A DNA stretch of 35,212 bases, taken from NCBI GenBank assembly GCA_017514975.1, contig JAFWIF010000004.1, forward strand, positions 1-35,212, given 5' to 3'. The DNA is from Candidatus Saccharimonadota bacterium. GTDB lineage: Bacteria > Patescibacteriota > Saccharimonadia > Saccharimonadales > Saccharimonadaceae. The position numbers were made by a program, and so were the translations under genes. The notes under the pieces were generated by a model. It made no database searches. It was not told the origin of the DNA and saw only the letters and a program-made list of their open reading frames with translations. Below, one piece after another: positions 17,478 to 22,346 of the stretch (position 1 is the stretch's first letter; every line of letters starts with the position of its first letter).

Positions 17478-17705
17478 TCAAGACACCGCGCGGACCTTTT
17501 CCGCGAGTTCGGAGCTTTCGAGGATATCGGGAATTTTGCACCCGAGAACGGCAGCTATTGCCGCGAGGGTTTCAATCTTTGCCCCGTCAATATTTCGGTT
17601 TCCTTGTTCGTAATGCTGATAGGCGCCCAGGTTAAGCCCCGCCGCTTTGGCGAGCTGGCTTTGAGACAGCCCCGCCGCTAGTCTTTTGTTTTGTAAATTA
17701 CTCAT
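17478..17705 (-). CDS. XRE-family repressor of the accessory cassette
   Basis: 75 residues from the ATG at 17705 (AGGAGG at 17717-17722); an in-frame GTG at 17729 would add 8 residues but includes the ribosome site. The HTH is clear: LQNKRLAAGLSQSQLAKAAGL, then AYQHYEQGNRNID, with a further helical part KIETLAAIAAVLGCKI. It lacks the C-terminal peptidase of CI-type repressors, so control is probably by autoregulation, not by RecA cleavage. It is divergent from the ArdC-like gene across a 200-nt region packed with dyads and two promoters. Aca-type regulators of anti-CRISPR operons have similar size and placement, but no specific relation can be claimed. Confidence 0.88.
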   Translation of the reverse strand: MSNLQNKRLAAGLSQSQLAKAAGLNLGAYQHYEQGNRNIDGAKIETLAAIAAVLGCKIPDILESSELAEKVRAVS

Positions 17706-17737
17706 GCGTAATAAAGCCTCCTTTTCCACTATTCAAA

Positions 17738-17767
17738 ATTATATATCATTTTGTATATATATATCAA
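17738..17767 (-). promoter_or_regulatory. Leftward SigA promoter for the 17478-17705 repressor
   Basis: On the minus strand: -35 TTGATA (17762-17767), 18-nt spacer, -10 TATAAT (17738-17743). The spacer is filled by a TATATATCA-type dyad (17740-17761), so the repressor probably shuts off its own gene. Confidence 0.65.
17740..17761. promoter_or_regulatory. Operator-like dyad 1 (TATATATCA type)
   Basis: TATATATCATTTTGTATATA inside the leftward promoter. The same motif recurs at 17834-17853, 18733-18752 and 18767-18786, each within or next to a promoter. This supports a binding site for the adjacent XRE protein. Confidence 0.6.
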
Positions 17768-17775
17768 TTGACATA

Positions 17776-17807
17776 TTGCACAAAGTTTCCGGCTTAAATT
17801 TGTGCAA
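17776..17807. repeat. Inverted repeat TTGCACAAA / TTTGTGCAA between divergent promoters
   Basis: Perfect 9-bp arms at 17776-17784 and 17799-17807 with a 14-nt centre. It is unrelated in sequence to the TATATATCA dyads and lies upstream of both divergent promoters, so it may bind a second regulator, perhaps of host origin. Confidence 0.6.
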
Positions 17808-17826
17808 CATTTGATATATATTTTTC

Positions 17827-17855
17827 TTGACTATGTATATCTTTTGATATATAAT
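17827..17855 (+). promoter_or_regulatory. Rightward SigA promoter for the ArdC-like gene
   Basis: -35 TTGACT (17827-17832), exact 17-nt spacer, -10 TATAAT (17850-17855), 48 nt before the ArdC-like start at 17904. A dyad of the operator type (TGTATATCTTTTGATATATA, 17834-17853) fills the spacer and overlaps the -10. Confidence 0.85.
17834..17853. promoter_or_regulatory. Operator-like dyad 2 (TATATATCA type)
   Basis: TGTATATCTTTTGATATATA; its complement has the same order as dyads 1 and 3. A half copy (TTGATATATA) also lies at 17811-17820. Overlap with the -10 element predicts repression of the ArdC-like gene. Confidence 0.6.
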
Positions 17856-17903
17856 GAATACAGAACAAAGGAAAACAACAACAAAGCAAAGGAGCACAAA
17901 ATC

Positions 17904-18224
17904 ATGACAAACGCACAGATTATTTTATCAAACAGTATCAAGCTTATGGAAGACGGGATCCTCAAAGGGTCCGGCATACTGGCAACAGTAACCGACAGCG
18001 AGGGAAACACAAAGCAGATCGAGCTGCCCGAAACAATCCACACTTTCGCAGCATGGAAGAGCCTGGGCTACATCGTGAAAAAGGGACAGAAAGCAAAAGC
18101 GGCTTTCACAATTTGGAAATACGCCGAGAGCAAGAAGCAGAACGACGAAGAAGAAGCCGAGGGCAGAATGTTTATGAAAACGGCGCATTTCTTCACAAAG
18201 GACCAGGTCGAGAAAATAGCATAA
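17904..18224 (+). CDS. ArdC-like antirestriction (ssDNA-binding) protein, N-terminal domain only
   Basis: 106 residues. The ATG at 17904 with GGAG 10 nt upstream is preferred over upstream in-frame starts inside the promoter. The pattern HTFAAWKSLGYIVKKGQKAKA followed by FTIWKYAE and later MKTAHFFTKDQVEKI matches the N-terminal ssDNA-binding domain of ArdC-type proteins, in which the W-x2-L-G-x2-V-K-K-G-x-K segment is conserved and a phenylalanine-rich end with Q-V follows. Full ArdC proteins have a C-terminal metallopeptidase part that is absent here. A role in protecting incoming phage DNA from host restriction is inferred from the family. It is first in an operon from its own repressed promoter. 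Confidence 0.68.
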   Translation: MTNAQIILSNSIKLMEDGILKGSGILATVTDSEGNTKQIELPETIHTFAAWKSLGYIVKKGQKAKAAFTIWKYAESKKQNDEEEAEGRMFMKTAHFFTKDQVEKIA

Positions 18225-18276
18225 AGCACACAAGCCGACGGGCGGCGGCAAAACCGCCCGAGAAAAGGAGCAGAAA

Positions 18277-18636
18277 ATGAACGCAACAATAAAAATTCAA
18301 AACGTTTACGACGAGATTTTGGAAGAGACAGCCCCGGAGCTTGTAATAACAACAGGCAAAAAGACTTTTATTGGCGCCCTCTTCTTTCCCCGTGAAAAGT
18401 GGCAGAAGCCCCGCAAGGTTTTGGAGCAGATCGAAGCCGAGGGCGAGCCGCTGAAAATATTACTTGACGCCTACGACCTGTTAAAGCGCCACAACATGAC
18501 AAAGGCAGACGACAAGACATTTCAAACGATGGTGCATTGGCAGTATGTAAACGGATTTTCTGACGAAATGGCAACAGAAAATTATAAATATAAAAACGAT
18601 ACCGAGTATTTAAACCATTTGAGGGCGGGGGCTTGA
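18277..18636 (+). CDS. Unknown cassette protein (119 aa)
   Basis: 119 residues, no family recognised. The first 25 residues are acidic, then a short hydrophobic strand TFIGALFFPREKW, a charged helix RKVLEQIEAEGEPLKILLDA and a C-terminal aromatic part (WQYVNGFSDEMATENYKYK). No signal peptide or membrane segment. It follows the ArdC-like gene by 52 nt with an AAAAGGAG ribosome site and precedes a terminator, so it is the second gene of a two-gene unit. An antidefence role is possible by association with the ArdC-like gene only. Confidence 0.65.
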   Translation: MNATIKIQNVYDEILEETAPELVITTGKKTFIGALFFPREKWQKPRKVLEQIEAEGEPLKILLDAYDLLKRHNMTKADDKTFQTMVHWQYVNGFSDEMATENYKYKNDTEYLNHLRAGA

Positions 18637-18662
18637 TCCCCGTTCCCGGACGATCAGAAAAG

Positions 18663-18687
18663 GGGCGGCAAAAGTAGCCGCCCTTTT
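18663..18687 (+). terminator. Terminator ending the ArdC-like unit
   Basis: GGGCGGC (18663-18669) pairs with GCCGCCC (18677-18683) across AAAAGTA, then TTTT; a run of A before the stem would extend pairing. Confidence 0.82.
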
Positions 18688-18732
18688 GTTATACAAACCC
18701 ACCAAAATTGCGGGGCAATATTTGTCTATAAT

Positions 18733-18752
18733 TATATATCAAAAAGTATATA
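18733..18752. promoter_or_regulatory. Operator-like dyad 3 (TATATATCA type)
   Basis: TATATATCAAAAAGTATATA, just upstream of the -35 of the second cassette promoter and only 14 nt from dyad 4, so cooperative binding is plausible. Confidence 0.58.
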
Positions 18753-18759
18753 AAACCGC

Positions 18760-18788
18760 TTGACAATATATATCATTTGATATATAAT
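18760..18788 (+). promoter_or_regulatory. Perfect-consensus SigA promoter for the three small cassette genes
   Basis: -35 TTGACA (18760-18765), 17-nt spacer, -10 TATAAT (18783-18788): full consensus at both boxes. A consensus promoter in a temperate phage usually needs strong repression, and dyad 4 fills the spacer. Confidence 0.9.
18767..18786. promoter_or_regulatory. Operator-like dyad 4, the most symmetrical copy
   Basis: TATATATCATTTGATATATA: nine-base arms TATATATCA / TGATATATA around TT, covering the promoter spacer and most of the -10. It is the best candidate for the ideal operator of the 17478-17705 repressor. Confidence 0.65.
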
Positions 18789-18838
18789 AAAGTCACAAGG
18801 TAAACAAAAGAACACCACACGAAAGAGAGGGCGAGAAA

Positions 18839-18979
18839 ATGACGATCAAGACCAGCAGCAAAAAGAATTTTGAAGCAGCAATTAAGGAATACCGGGCGAG
18901 GGGTTATAACTTAATAACCTACACAGCAAAGCTTGCGGAGCTGGAAAAGGAAAACGAAATTGTTATTATCACAAGATAA
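18839..18979 (+). CDS. Small unknown protein (46 aa)
   Basis: 46 residues, MTIKTSSKKNFEAAIKEY through KENEIVIITR. Basic helical first half, short beta end. The ribosome site AAAGAGAGGGCG leads into the ATG and the gene lies 51 nt behind the perfect promoter at 18760-18788, so it should be strongly made when derepressed. No family recognised. It is the first of three short genes sharing nearly the same leader sequence. Confidence 0.6.
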   Translation: MTIKTSSKKNFEAAIKEYRARGYNLITYTAKLAELEKENEIVIITR

Positions 18980-19033
18980 CAGGGCGCGGGGCAAAGCCCC
19001 CGCCGGACACGATCAGAAAGAGAGTGCGACAAG

Positions 19034-19207
19034 ATGACAAATAACAAAACCGTAAGCGTAGAATTGACAAGGGCTGAAATTTGCGACTTGATTATAACCT
19101 GCAACATTAGACAGAGCGAAAAGGACGGCAAAAAGTGGAGCGTGTTATATAACAAGCTGATGAAGCAGTTAAAAGAATTTGACGCGGCAAACGGCAAGAA
19201 GCACTAA
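19034..19207 (+). CDS. Small unknown protein (57 aa)
   Basis: 57 residues: MTNNKTVSVELTRAEICDLI, then a charged helix ending FDAANGKKH. The VSVELTRAEICDLI opening resembles short phage proteins in which a strand is followed by a helix, but I cannot name a family. The ribosome site is AAAGAGAGTGCG. It lies in the same run as the 46- and 62-residue genes, all between the promoter at 18760 and the terminator at 19409. Confidence 0.6.
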   Translation: MTNNKTVSVELTRAEICDLIITCNIRQSEKDGKKWSVLYNKLMKQLKEFDAANGKKH

Positions 19208-19232
19208 AGCAAAAGAAAGAGAGGGCGACAAA

Positions 19233-19421
19233 ATGAGCGAAGCAAAGAAGAGTTTTAAAAAGCTTGTTGAAGACCTGGCGGAGCTGGACAGCATGAACGA
19301 GAAAACCGTCGCGGAATGGTTTACACGTTGCGACTACAGTTACCAGCGCGAGGGAATAAGCTACAAAGAGTTAGAGCTTTTGTTGAAGCTTGCAAACAAG
19401 ATCGGGGCGGCGGTTAAATAA
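19233..19421 (+). CDS. Small unknown protein (62 aa)
   Basis: 62 residues from the ATG at 19233 (AGAGAGGGCG upstream): MSEAKKSFKKLVEDLAELD, EKTVAEWFTRCDYSYQREG and KELELLLKLANKIGA. All helix, amphipathic. An in-frame upstream start at 19179 would overlap the previous gene and is not favoured. It ends inside the terminator hairpin. Function unknown; small acidic helical proteins behind repressed promoters are common among anti-defence proteins, but nothing specific is seen. Confidence 0.6.
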   Translation: MSEAKKSFKKLVEDLAELDSMNEKTVAEWFTRCDYSYQREGISYKELELLLKLANKIGAAVK

Positions 19422-19433
19422 CCGCCCTTTTTT
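19409..19433 (+). terminator. Terminator ending the accessory cassette
   Basis: GGCGGTTA (19409-19416), two-base loop, TAACCGCC (19419-19426), then C and six T. The stop codon of the last cassette gene is part of the stem. Confidence 0.85.
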
Positions 19434-19504
19434 GTGGTACATTGTACGACAAAAATACGACACCAGGGCAAAAACCGCCCTTTTTAGTGTCGTATGCAAA
19501 AACA

Positions 19505-19541
19505 CCCGCAAGCCCTTATTTATCAAGCCTTGCGGGGTTTT
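19505..19541 (+). terminator. Terminator-like hairpin in the left att arm
   Basis: CCCGCAAG (19505-19512) pairs with CTTGCGGG (19529-19536) around a 16-nt loop, followed by G and four T. The loop begins with the same CCTTATTTAT-like sequence as two other hairpins at 19601 and 19692. Confidence 0.6.
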
Positions 19542-19600
19542 ATCAAAAAATCAGTACGACACCGAGCTGGGACACGTTGGAGACAAAAAGAAGCAAAAAG

Positions 19601-19636
19601 AAAAACCCCGAAAGCCTTTATTTTTCGGGGTTTTTT
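19601..19636. terminator. Bidirectional terminator in the left att arm
   Basis: AAAAACCCCGAAA (19601-19613) pairs perfectly with TTTCGGGGTTTTT (19623-19635), loop GCCTTTATT. Thirteen base pairs with T runs on both strands. It protects the att core from transcription from the left. Confidence 0.82.
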
Positions 19637-19640
19637 GCAA

Positions 19641-19688
19641 TGAGCCACTCGGGACTCGAACCCGAGACAACTTGATTAAAAGTCAAGC
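19641..19688 (-). other. tRNA-Lys (UUU) 3' half, att core; not a whole tRNA
   Basis: Read on the minus strand: anticodon arm CTTGA-CTTTTAA-TCAAG (19671-19687, anticodon TTT at 19678-19680), variable TTGTC, T arm TCGGG-TTCGAGT-CCCGA (19649-19665), and acceptor end GTGGCTCA (19641-19648). The D arm and 5' acceptor strand are missing, so this is a fragment kept for identity with the host gene, as in phages that integrate into tRNA genes. Confidence 0.88.
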
Positions 19689-19691
19689 GCC

Positions 19692-19724
19692 AAAATCCCG
19701 CAAGCCTTTATTTATGCGGGTTTT
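19692..19724. terminator. Terminator next to the integrase gene end
   Basis: CCCGCA (19697-19702) pairs with TGCGGG (19715-19720), with T runs on both strands. It lies 29 nt past the integrase stop on the minus strand and probably ends that transcript. Confidence 0.68.
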
Positions 19725-19752
19725 CGGTTTCGTGTACGACACCTATACGACA

Positions 19753-20805
19753 CTAGGCAAAAATGCGGTCCAGCTTTTCGGCTGCATTTTCTTTCAATTC
19801 GTCCAAATGGGCATAAATCCTATTTATCATTGTCGTGTCGGCGTGTCCCATAAGTTCCGCCGCCTTTTTCGGGCTTACGTCCGAATAATAAAGCATTGTA
19901 CCATAGTTATGCCGGAAAATGTGCGGCGTGAGCGTTTCGGCGTCGGGCGTTTCCAGGGCGAGCGCCTTTTGTATCTTTTCCCAAAATCGGCGGAAAGATG
20001 ATTTTGTAAGCGGGGATCCGTCGGGCATGGAGAACAGCAAGCCGCCCTTGTCTGCCGTGTAAGCCCGTAAAACGGGCAGAAACGGCGCGGGAATCGGGAT
20101 GTCTCTAATACTATAACTATTTTTCGTCCGCTCGATTTTAGGGGCGTTTCCGTCGAATACAAGGGCGCGGCGGACATATACAACCTTTTTCTTTAGATCG
20201 ACGGCGGACACGTCGAGCGCGAGGCACTCTTCGCGACGCAGACCGCAATAATAAAGCATGAGCACGAAAACCCGCTCCCGTTCCGTGAGATCGGCGGCAA
20301 AAAGCGCCGCCTTTTCTGCTGCCGTGAGCGCCCGCTTTTCGTTTCTGACCTTTTTGGGGGCTATCAGCTTTTTTATATTGACGCCGCGCCGGATATCAAT
20401 TTCGGCGTCACCGGCTGCCGCGTATATCTGCCGGAGCGTCAACTTTATTTTATTGCACGTTTCGGGCTTGTGGAAATTATCGTCGACAATCGCCTGTAGG
20501 TCCGCTTGCGTTATTTCGGAGAAATAGAGGTCGCCTATTTCGGGCAGCAGGTGCCGCTCTATTACGTTTGAATACATAGCGCGGGTATTTATCGCAACGT
20601 GGGCTTTTTCGGTCCTTAACCAGCGCCGCGCGAAAGCCCCGAACGCGAAGTCGTTACCGGGGCGGGCGTTTTCGGCTAGATATTTCTGCTTTGCCGCAAA
20701 GGCTTTCTTTTCCAGTTCCGCTTTTGTGGCGGCGTAGATCGAGCGGCGGACGAGACGCCCGTCCGCGTCCCGCCCGAGTGTTATTTTCTTCTCATAGCGT
20801 GGCAT
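19753..20805 (-). CDS. int: Tyrosine-type site-specific integrase
   Basis: 350 residues. The N-terminal arm-binding region (1-45, ITLGRDADGRLVRRSIYAAT) is followed by the SAM-like core-binding domain (about 52-115, FGAFARRWLRTEK) and the catalytic domain. Active-site residues can be placed: R190 (CGLRREE), K228 (RTKNSYSIRD), H295 and R298 (HIFRHNYGT), H321 (MGHADTT) and the nucleophile Y331 (INRIYAHL). It recombines the adjacent attP with a host tRNA-Lys gene. It is transcribed leftward behind the repressor at 20809-21129 with a 3-nt gap, so both are made in the lysogen. Ends in TAG. Confidence 0.96.
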   Translation of the reverse strand: MPRYEKKITLGRDADGRLVRRSIYAATKAELEKKAFAAKQKYLAENARPGNDFAFGAFARRWLRTEKAHVAINTRAMYSNVIERHLLPEIGDLYFSEITQADLQAIVDDNFHKPETCNKIKLTLRQIYAAAGDAEIDIRRGVNIKKLIAPKKVRNEKRALTAAEKAALFAADLTERERVFVLMLYYCGLRREECLALDVSAVDLKKKVVYVRRALVFDGNAPKIERTKNSYSIRDIPIPAPFLPVLRAYTADKGGLLFSMPDGSPLTKSSFRRFWEKIQKALALETPDAETLTPHIFRHNYGTMLYYSDVSPKKAAELMGHADTTMINRIYAHLDELKENAAEKLDRIFA

Positions 20806-20808
20806 TGT

Positions 20809-21129
20809 TTAACCCCCTTTATAATCGCGGAGCATTTTGGCATATTCCAAAAGCCGCGCTTGCTGGCTTTCGTCCATTGACCGCGCTATCGTGTCAATTT
20901 CCACAACAAGGTCCGGGGGGCGTTCTTCTTTATCCCACCCCATGAGCACTTGCGGCGATAGGTGCAGAATTTCGGCAAGCGGTAACACGATATCGAGCGG
21001 AAACTTTTTAATTTCTTCGCTTTCATAACGATAATACGTGGCGCGGTTTATATGGAGCTTTTCGGCTATATCGTCAACGGACAGCCCAAGTTCTAGCCGC
21101 CTGGCTTTAATGCGTTCGTTTATTTCCAT
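20809..21129 (-). CDS. XRE-family lysogeny repressor (CI-like, no peptidase domain)
   Basis: 106 residues. HTH in the first 60: ERIKARRLELGLSVDDIAEKL, RATYYRYESEE, LPLAEILHLS and the typical ending PQVLMGWD. The rest is a short helical tail (ESQQARLLEYAKML) that may dimerise. There is no LexA-type peptidase, so induction may need an antirepressor or another route. It is divergent from the early operon across 185 nt that contain two promoters and TGTCGC dyads. Confidence 0.9.
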   Translation of the reverse strand: MEINERIKARRLELGLSVDDIAEKLHINRATYYRYESEEIKKFPLDIVLPLAEILHLSPQVLMGWDKEERPPDLVVEIDTIARSMDESQQARLLEYAKMLRDYKGG

Positions 21130-21153
21130 TTAATCACCCCGCTTTCTACCGTG

Positions 21154-21182
21154 ATTATATAACAGAAATTGCAGAAAAGCAA
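21154..21182 (-). promoter_or_regulatory. Leftward promoter for repressor and integrase
   Basis: Minus strand: -35 TTGCTT (21177-21182), 17-nt spacer, -10 TATAAT (21154-21159), 25 nt before the repressor start at 21129. The weak -35 suggests moderate strength or activation by a bound protein. Confidence 0.65.
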
Positions 21183-21208
21183 CAAAAAATGCCGACATTG
21201 AAAAATTT

Positions 21209-21226
21209 TGTCGCAAAAAAGCGAAA
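21209..21226. promoter_or_regulatory. Operator O1 (TGTCGC type)
   Basis: TGTCGC-AAAAAA-GCGAAA, an imperfect copy of the dyad, lying between the divergent promoters and 6 nt upstream of the rightward -35. Confidence 0.6.
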
Positions 21227-21232
21227 AAACTG

Positions 21233-21261
21233 TTGACACGGTTTTTGTGAAGTGTTATTGT
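21233..21261 (+). promoter_or_regulatory. Main early rightward promoter
   Basis: -35 TTGACA (21233-21238), 17-nt spacer, -10 TATTGT (21256-21261). It precedes the Cro-like gene at 21315 and the whole early operon to the terminator at 31201-31231, about 9.9 kb with no other clear promoter. Confidence 0.85.
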
Positions 21262-21266
21262 TGAAT

Positions 21267-21284
21267 TGTCGCAAGAACGCGACA
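21267..21284. promoter_or_regulatory. Operator O2 (TGTCGC type)
   Basis: TGTCGC-AAGAAC-GCGACA, perfect six-base arms, starting 5 nt after the -10, so a bound repressor would block the start site. Confidence 0.72.
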
Positions 21285-21314
21285 GCGAAAACGGCAAAGA
21301 GAGGGGGCGACAAA

Positions 21315-21530
21315 ATGGTAAACGTTAATAAGTTTAAAGCTAAAATGGTTGAGTGCGGGCTTAACGTCGACAAGCTTTCCGAAGCAACAGGCATAAGCAG
21401 AGCCACAATTTACAGGCGTTTAAACCACCCGGAAGAAATCACGATCGAAGAAGCGGACGGGTTTGCGGTTGCGCTGGAAATGACGGGCGCAGAAGCGGCG
21501 GCGATTTTTTTTAATCAATTTGTCGCATAA
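21315..21530 (+). CDS. Cro-like HTH regulator
   Basis: 71 residues from the ATG at 21315 (GAGGGGGCG upstream). HTH pattern KAKMVECGLNVDKLSEATGI, then RATIYRRLNHPEEITIEEAD. It is the first gene of the early operon, opposite the lysogeny repressor, the usual Cro position. It probably shares operators O1 to O3 with that repressor and lowers its synthesis during lytic growth. Its stop codon lies inside operator O3. Confidence 0.82.
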   Translation: MVNVNKFKAKMVECGLNVDKLSEATGISRATIYRRLNHPEEITIEEADGFAVALEMTGAEAAAIFFNQFVA

Positions 21531-21538
21531 ATGCGACA
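21521..21538. promoter_or_regulatory. Operator O3 overlapping the Cro-like gene end
   Basis: TGTCGCATAAATGCGACA: eight-base arms, the most symmetrical copy, covering the Cro-like stop codon (21528-21530) and the leader of the next gene, about 270 nt downstream of the promoter. Confidence 0.72.
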
Positions 21539-21554
21539 GAAAGAGGGCGACGGA

Positions 21555-21806
21555 ATGAGAAAACCAAAAGAGCCGAAGCCGCTGACCCTGGCAGACGTGA
21601 AAGGAATTTTGAACGACGTTTTAGAGGTTTTGGACATGGACCCGAGGCGCTTTGCGGCAGAATACGCGCCGGACGTAAAGACCCACAACGAAACACTATT
21701 ACGAATATTCACCGACGGCGAACGGATCCGGCTTGCCAAGAGCTTTATAAAAGGGCTGGCGGACCTTATCACGAAGGACGAAGAAAGGCGGCGGGGCAAT
21801 GGTTGA
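21555..21806 (+). CDS. Unknown early protein (83 aa)
   Basis: 83 residues from the ATG at 21555 (AAAGAGGGCG upstream); an earlier ATG at 21531 lies in operator O3 and lacks a ribosome site. Sequence LTLADVKGILNDVLEVLDMDP, then RRFAAEYAPDVKTHNETLLR and a charged helical end LITKDEERRRG. All helix, no family recognised. Its end overlaps the start of the excisionase-like gene by 8 nt, so the two are coupled. Confidence 0.6.
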   Translation: MRKPKEPKPLTLADVKGILNDVLEVLDMDPRRFAAEYAPDVKTHNETLLRIFTDGERIRLAKSFIKGLADLITKDEERRRGNG

Positions 21807-21993
21807 GAGCTTAACGAAGTATTTAAGCGTTTCCGAGATTGCCGAGCGTTACGGCTTTACAGAAAAAGCCGTGAGGGATCTTTGTCACGCCCGAGGACAA
21901 AAGTTTGCTTTCAAGCTCAAAGAAAAGGGGCGCTACTACATCGACCACAAAAAATTCAAAGCGCACCTAGAGCGCAAACGGCGAGAGGGTTAA
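21799..21993 (+). CDS. Excisionase-like HTH protein
   Basis: 64 residues: KYLSVSEIAERYGFTEKAV, then a basic stretch, YYIDHKKFKAHLERKRREG. The winged-helix pattern L-S-V-x-E-I-A-x2-Y-G-x-(S/T)-x2-(T/A)-V followed by an I-D-x2-K-F ending is that of MerR/Xis-type small DNA-binding proteins. As an Xis it would direct the integrase to excise the prophage. It lies in the early operon rather than next to the integrase. Other DNA-binding roles are possible. Confidence 0.6.
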   Translation: MVESLTKYLSVSEIAERYGFTEKAVRDLCHARGQKFAFKLKEKGRYYIDHKKFKAHLERKRREG

Positions 21994-21996
21994 GCA

Positions 21997-22179
21997 ATGG
22001 CATATTACAACACCTGCCCGATTTGCGGGGCAACACTGGATTGCGGGGAGAAATGCGACTGTCAAGAAATCAGCGCGAGGAACGCGGCGAAATGGGAACA
22101 CTTAACGAAGCAAGAGGACGGCGGGCAATTCCGCCTGCTGCCGGAGACAATAACAAAGAACGGAGATTTGGAGAAATGA
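21997..22179 (+). CDS. Small zinc-ribbon protein
   Basis: 60 residues with C-x2-C (CPICGATLDC) and a second C-x3-C-x-C group (CGEKCDCQE), so it may bind one zinc ion. The rest is polar helix. It starts 3 nt after the previous stop and its own stop overlaps the next start (ATGA at 22176). Similar short Cys proteins are frequent in early operons of Firmicutes phages; the role is unknown. Confidence 0.65.
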   Translation: MAYYNTCPICGATLDCGEKCDCQEISARNAAKWEHLTKQEDGGQFRLLPETITKNGDLEK

Positions 22180-22346
22180 GCGAAGCAGCAAAAAACACCA
22201 TGAACAGTCTAACAATCGAAGAGCTTGACGCTTTGCACGTCGGTTGCGGTTTCGTGGCGATCATCAGCAACGGCACACTTTGCGCCGTAGTACCCGAGGA
22301 AAAGGCGGAGCAGGCAGAAACGGAGCGTGTAAATCGTGGCTTTTAA
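22176..22346 (+). CDS. Small unknown early protein (56 aa)
   Basis: 56 residues from an ATG overlapping the previous stop: MSEAAKNTMNSLTIEELDAL, then CGFVAIISNGTLCAVVP and an acidic end. Helix then beta hairpin. Its last codons overlap the start of the YqaJ gene by 11 nt, so the three genes are translated as a coupled block. No family recognised. Confidence 0.6.
   Translation: MSEAAKNTMNSLTIEELDALHVGCGFVAIISNGTLCAVVPEEKAEQAETERVNRGF

Larger units (their letters stand above)
19445..19753. other. attP: attP: phage attachment site with integrase arm-type repeats
   Basis: This 331-nt stretch without genes (19422-19752) holds the attachment site. Its core is the tRNA-Lys 3' fragment at 19641-19688. 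The octamer TACGACAC occurs at 19456, 19555, 19735 and 19746, reversed as GTGTCGTA at 19487, and with one change at 19445. That places four copies on the left arm and two on the right, the layout of arm-binding sites of tyrosine integrases. Three hairpin terminators lie between them. The integrase gene ends at 19753, its stop touching the last repeat. Integration would rebuild the host tRNA gene. Confidence 0.85.

Noticed and set aside
19641-19688. Functional tRNA-Lys gene
   Set aside because: D arm and 5' acceptor strand are absent; only the 3' part kept as att core is present.
19390-20001. 203-residue open frame crossing attP and the integrase end
   Set aside because: Runs through terminators, att repeats and the tRNA fragment, and antisense to the integrase; not a gene.
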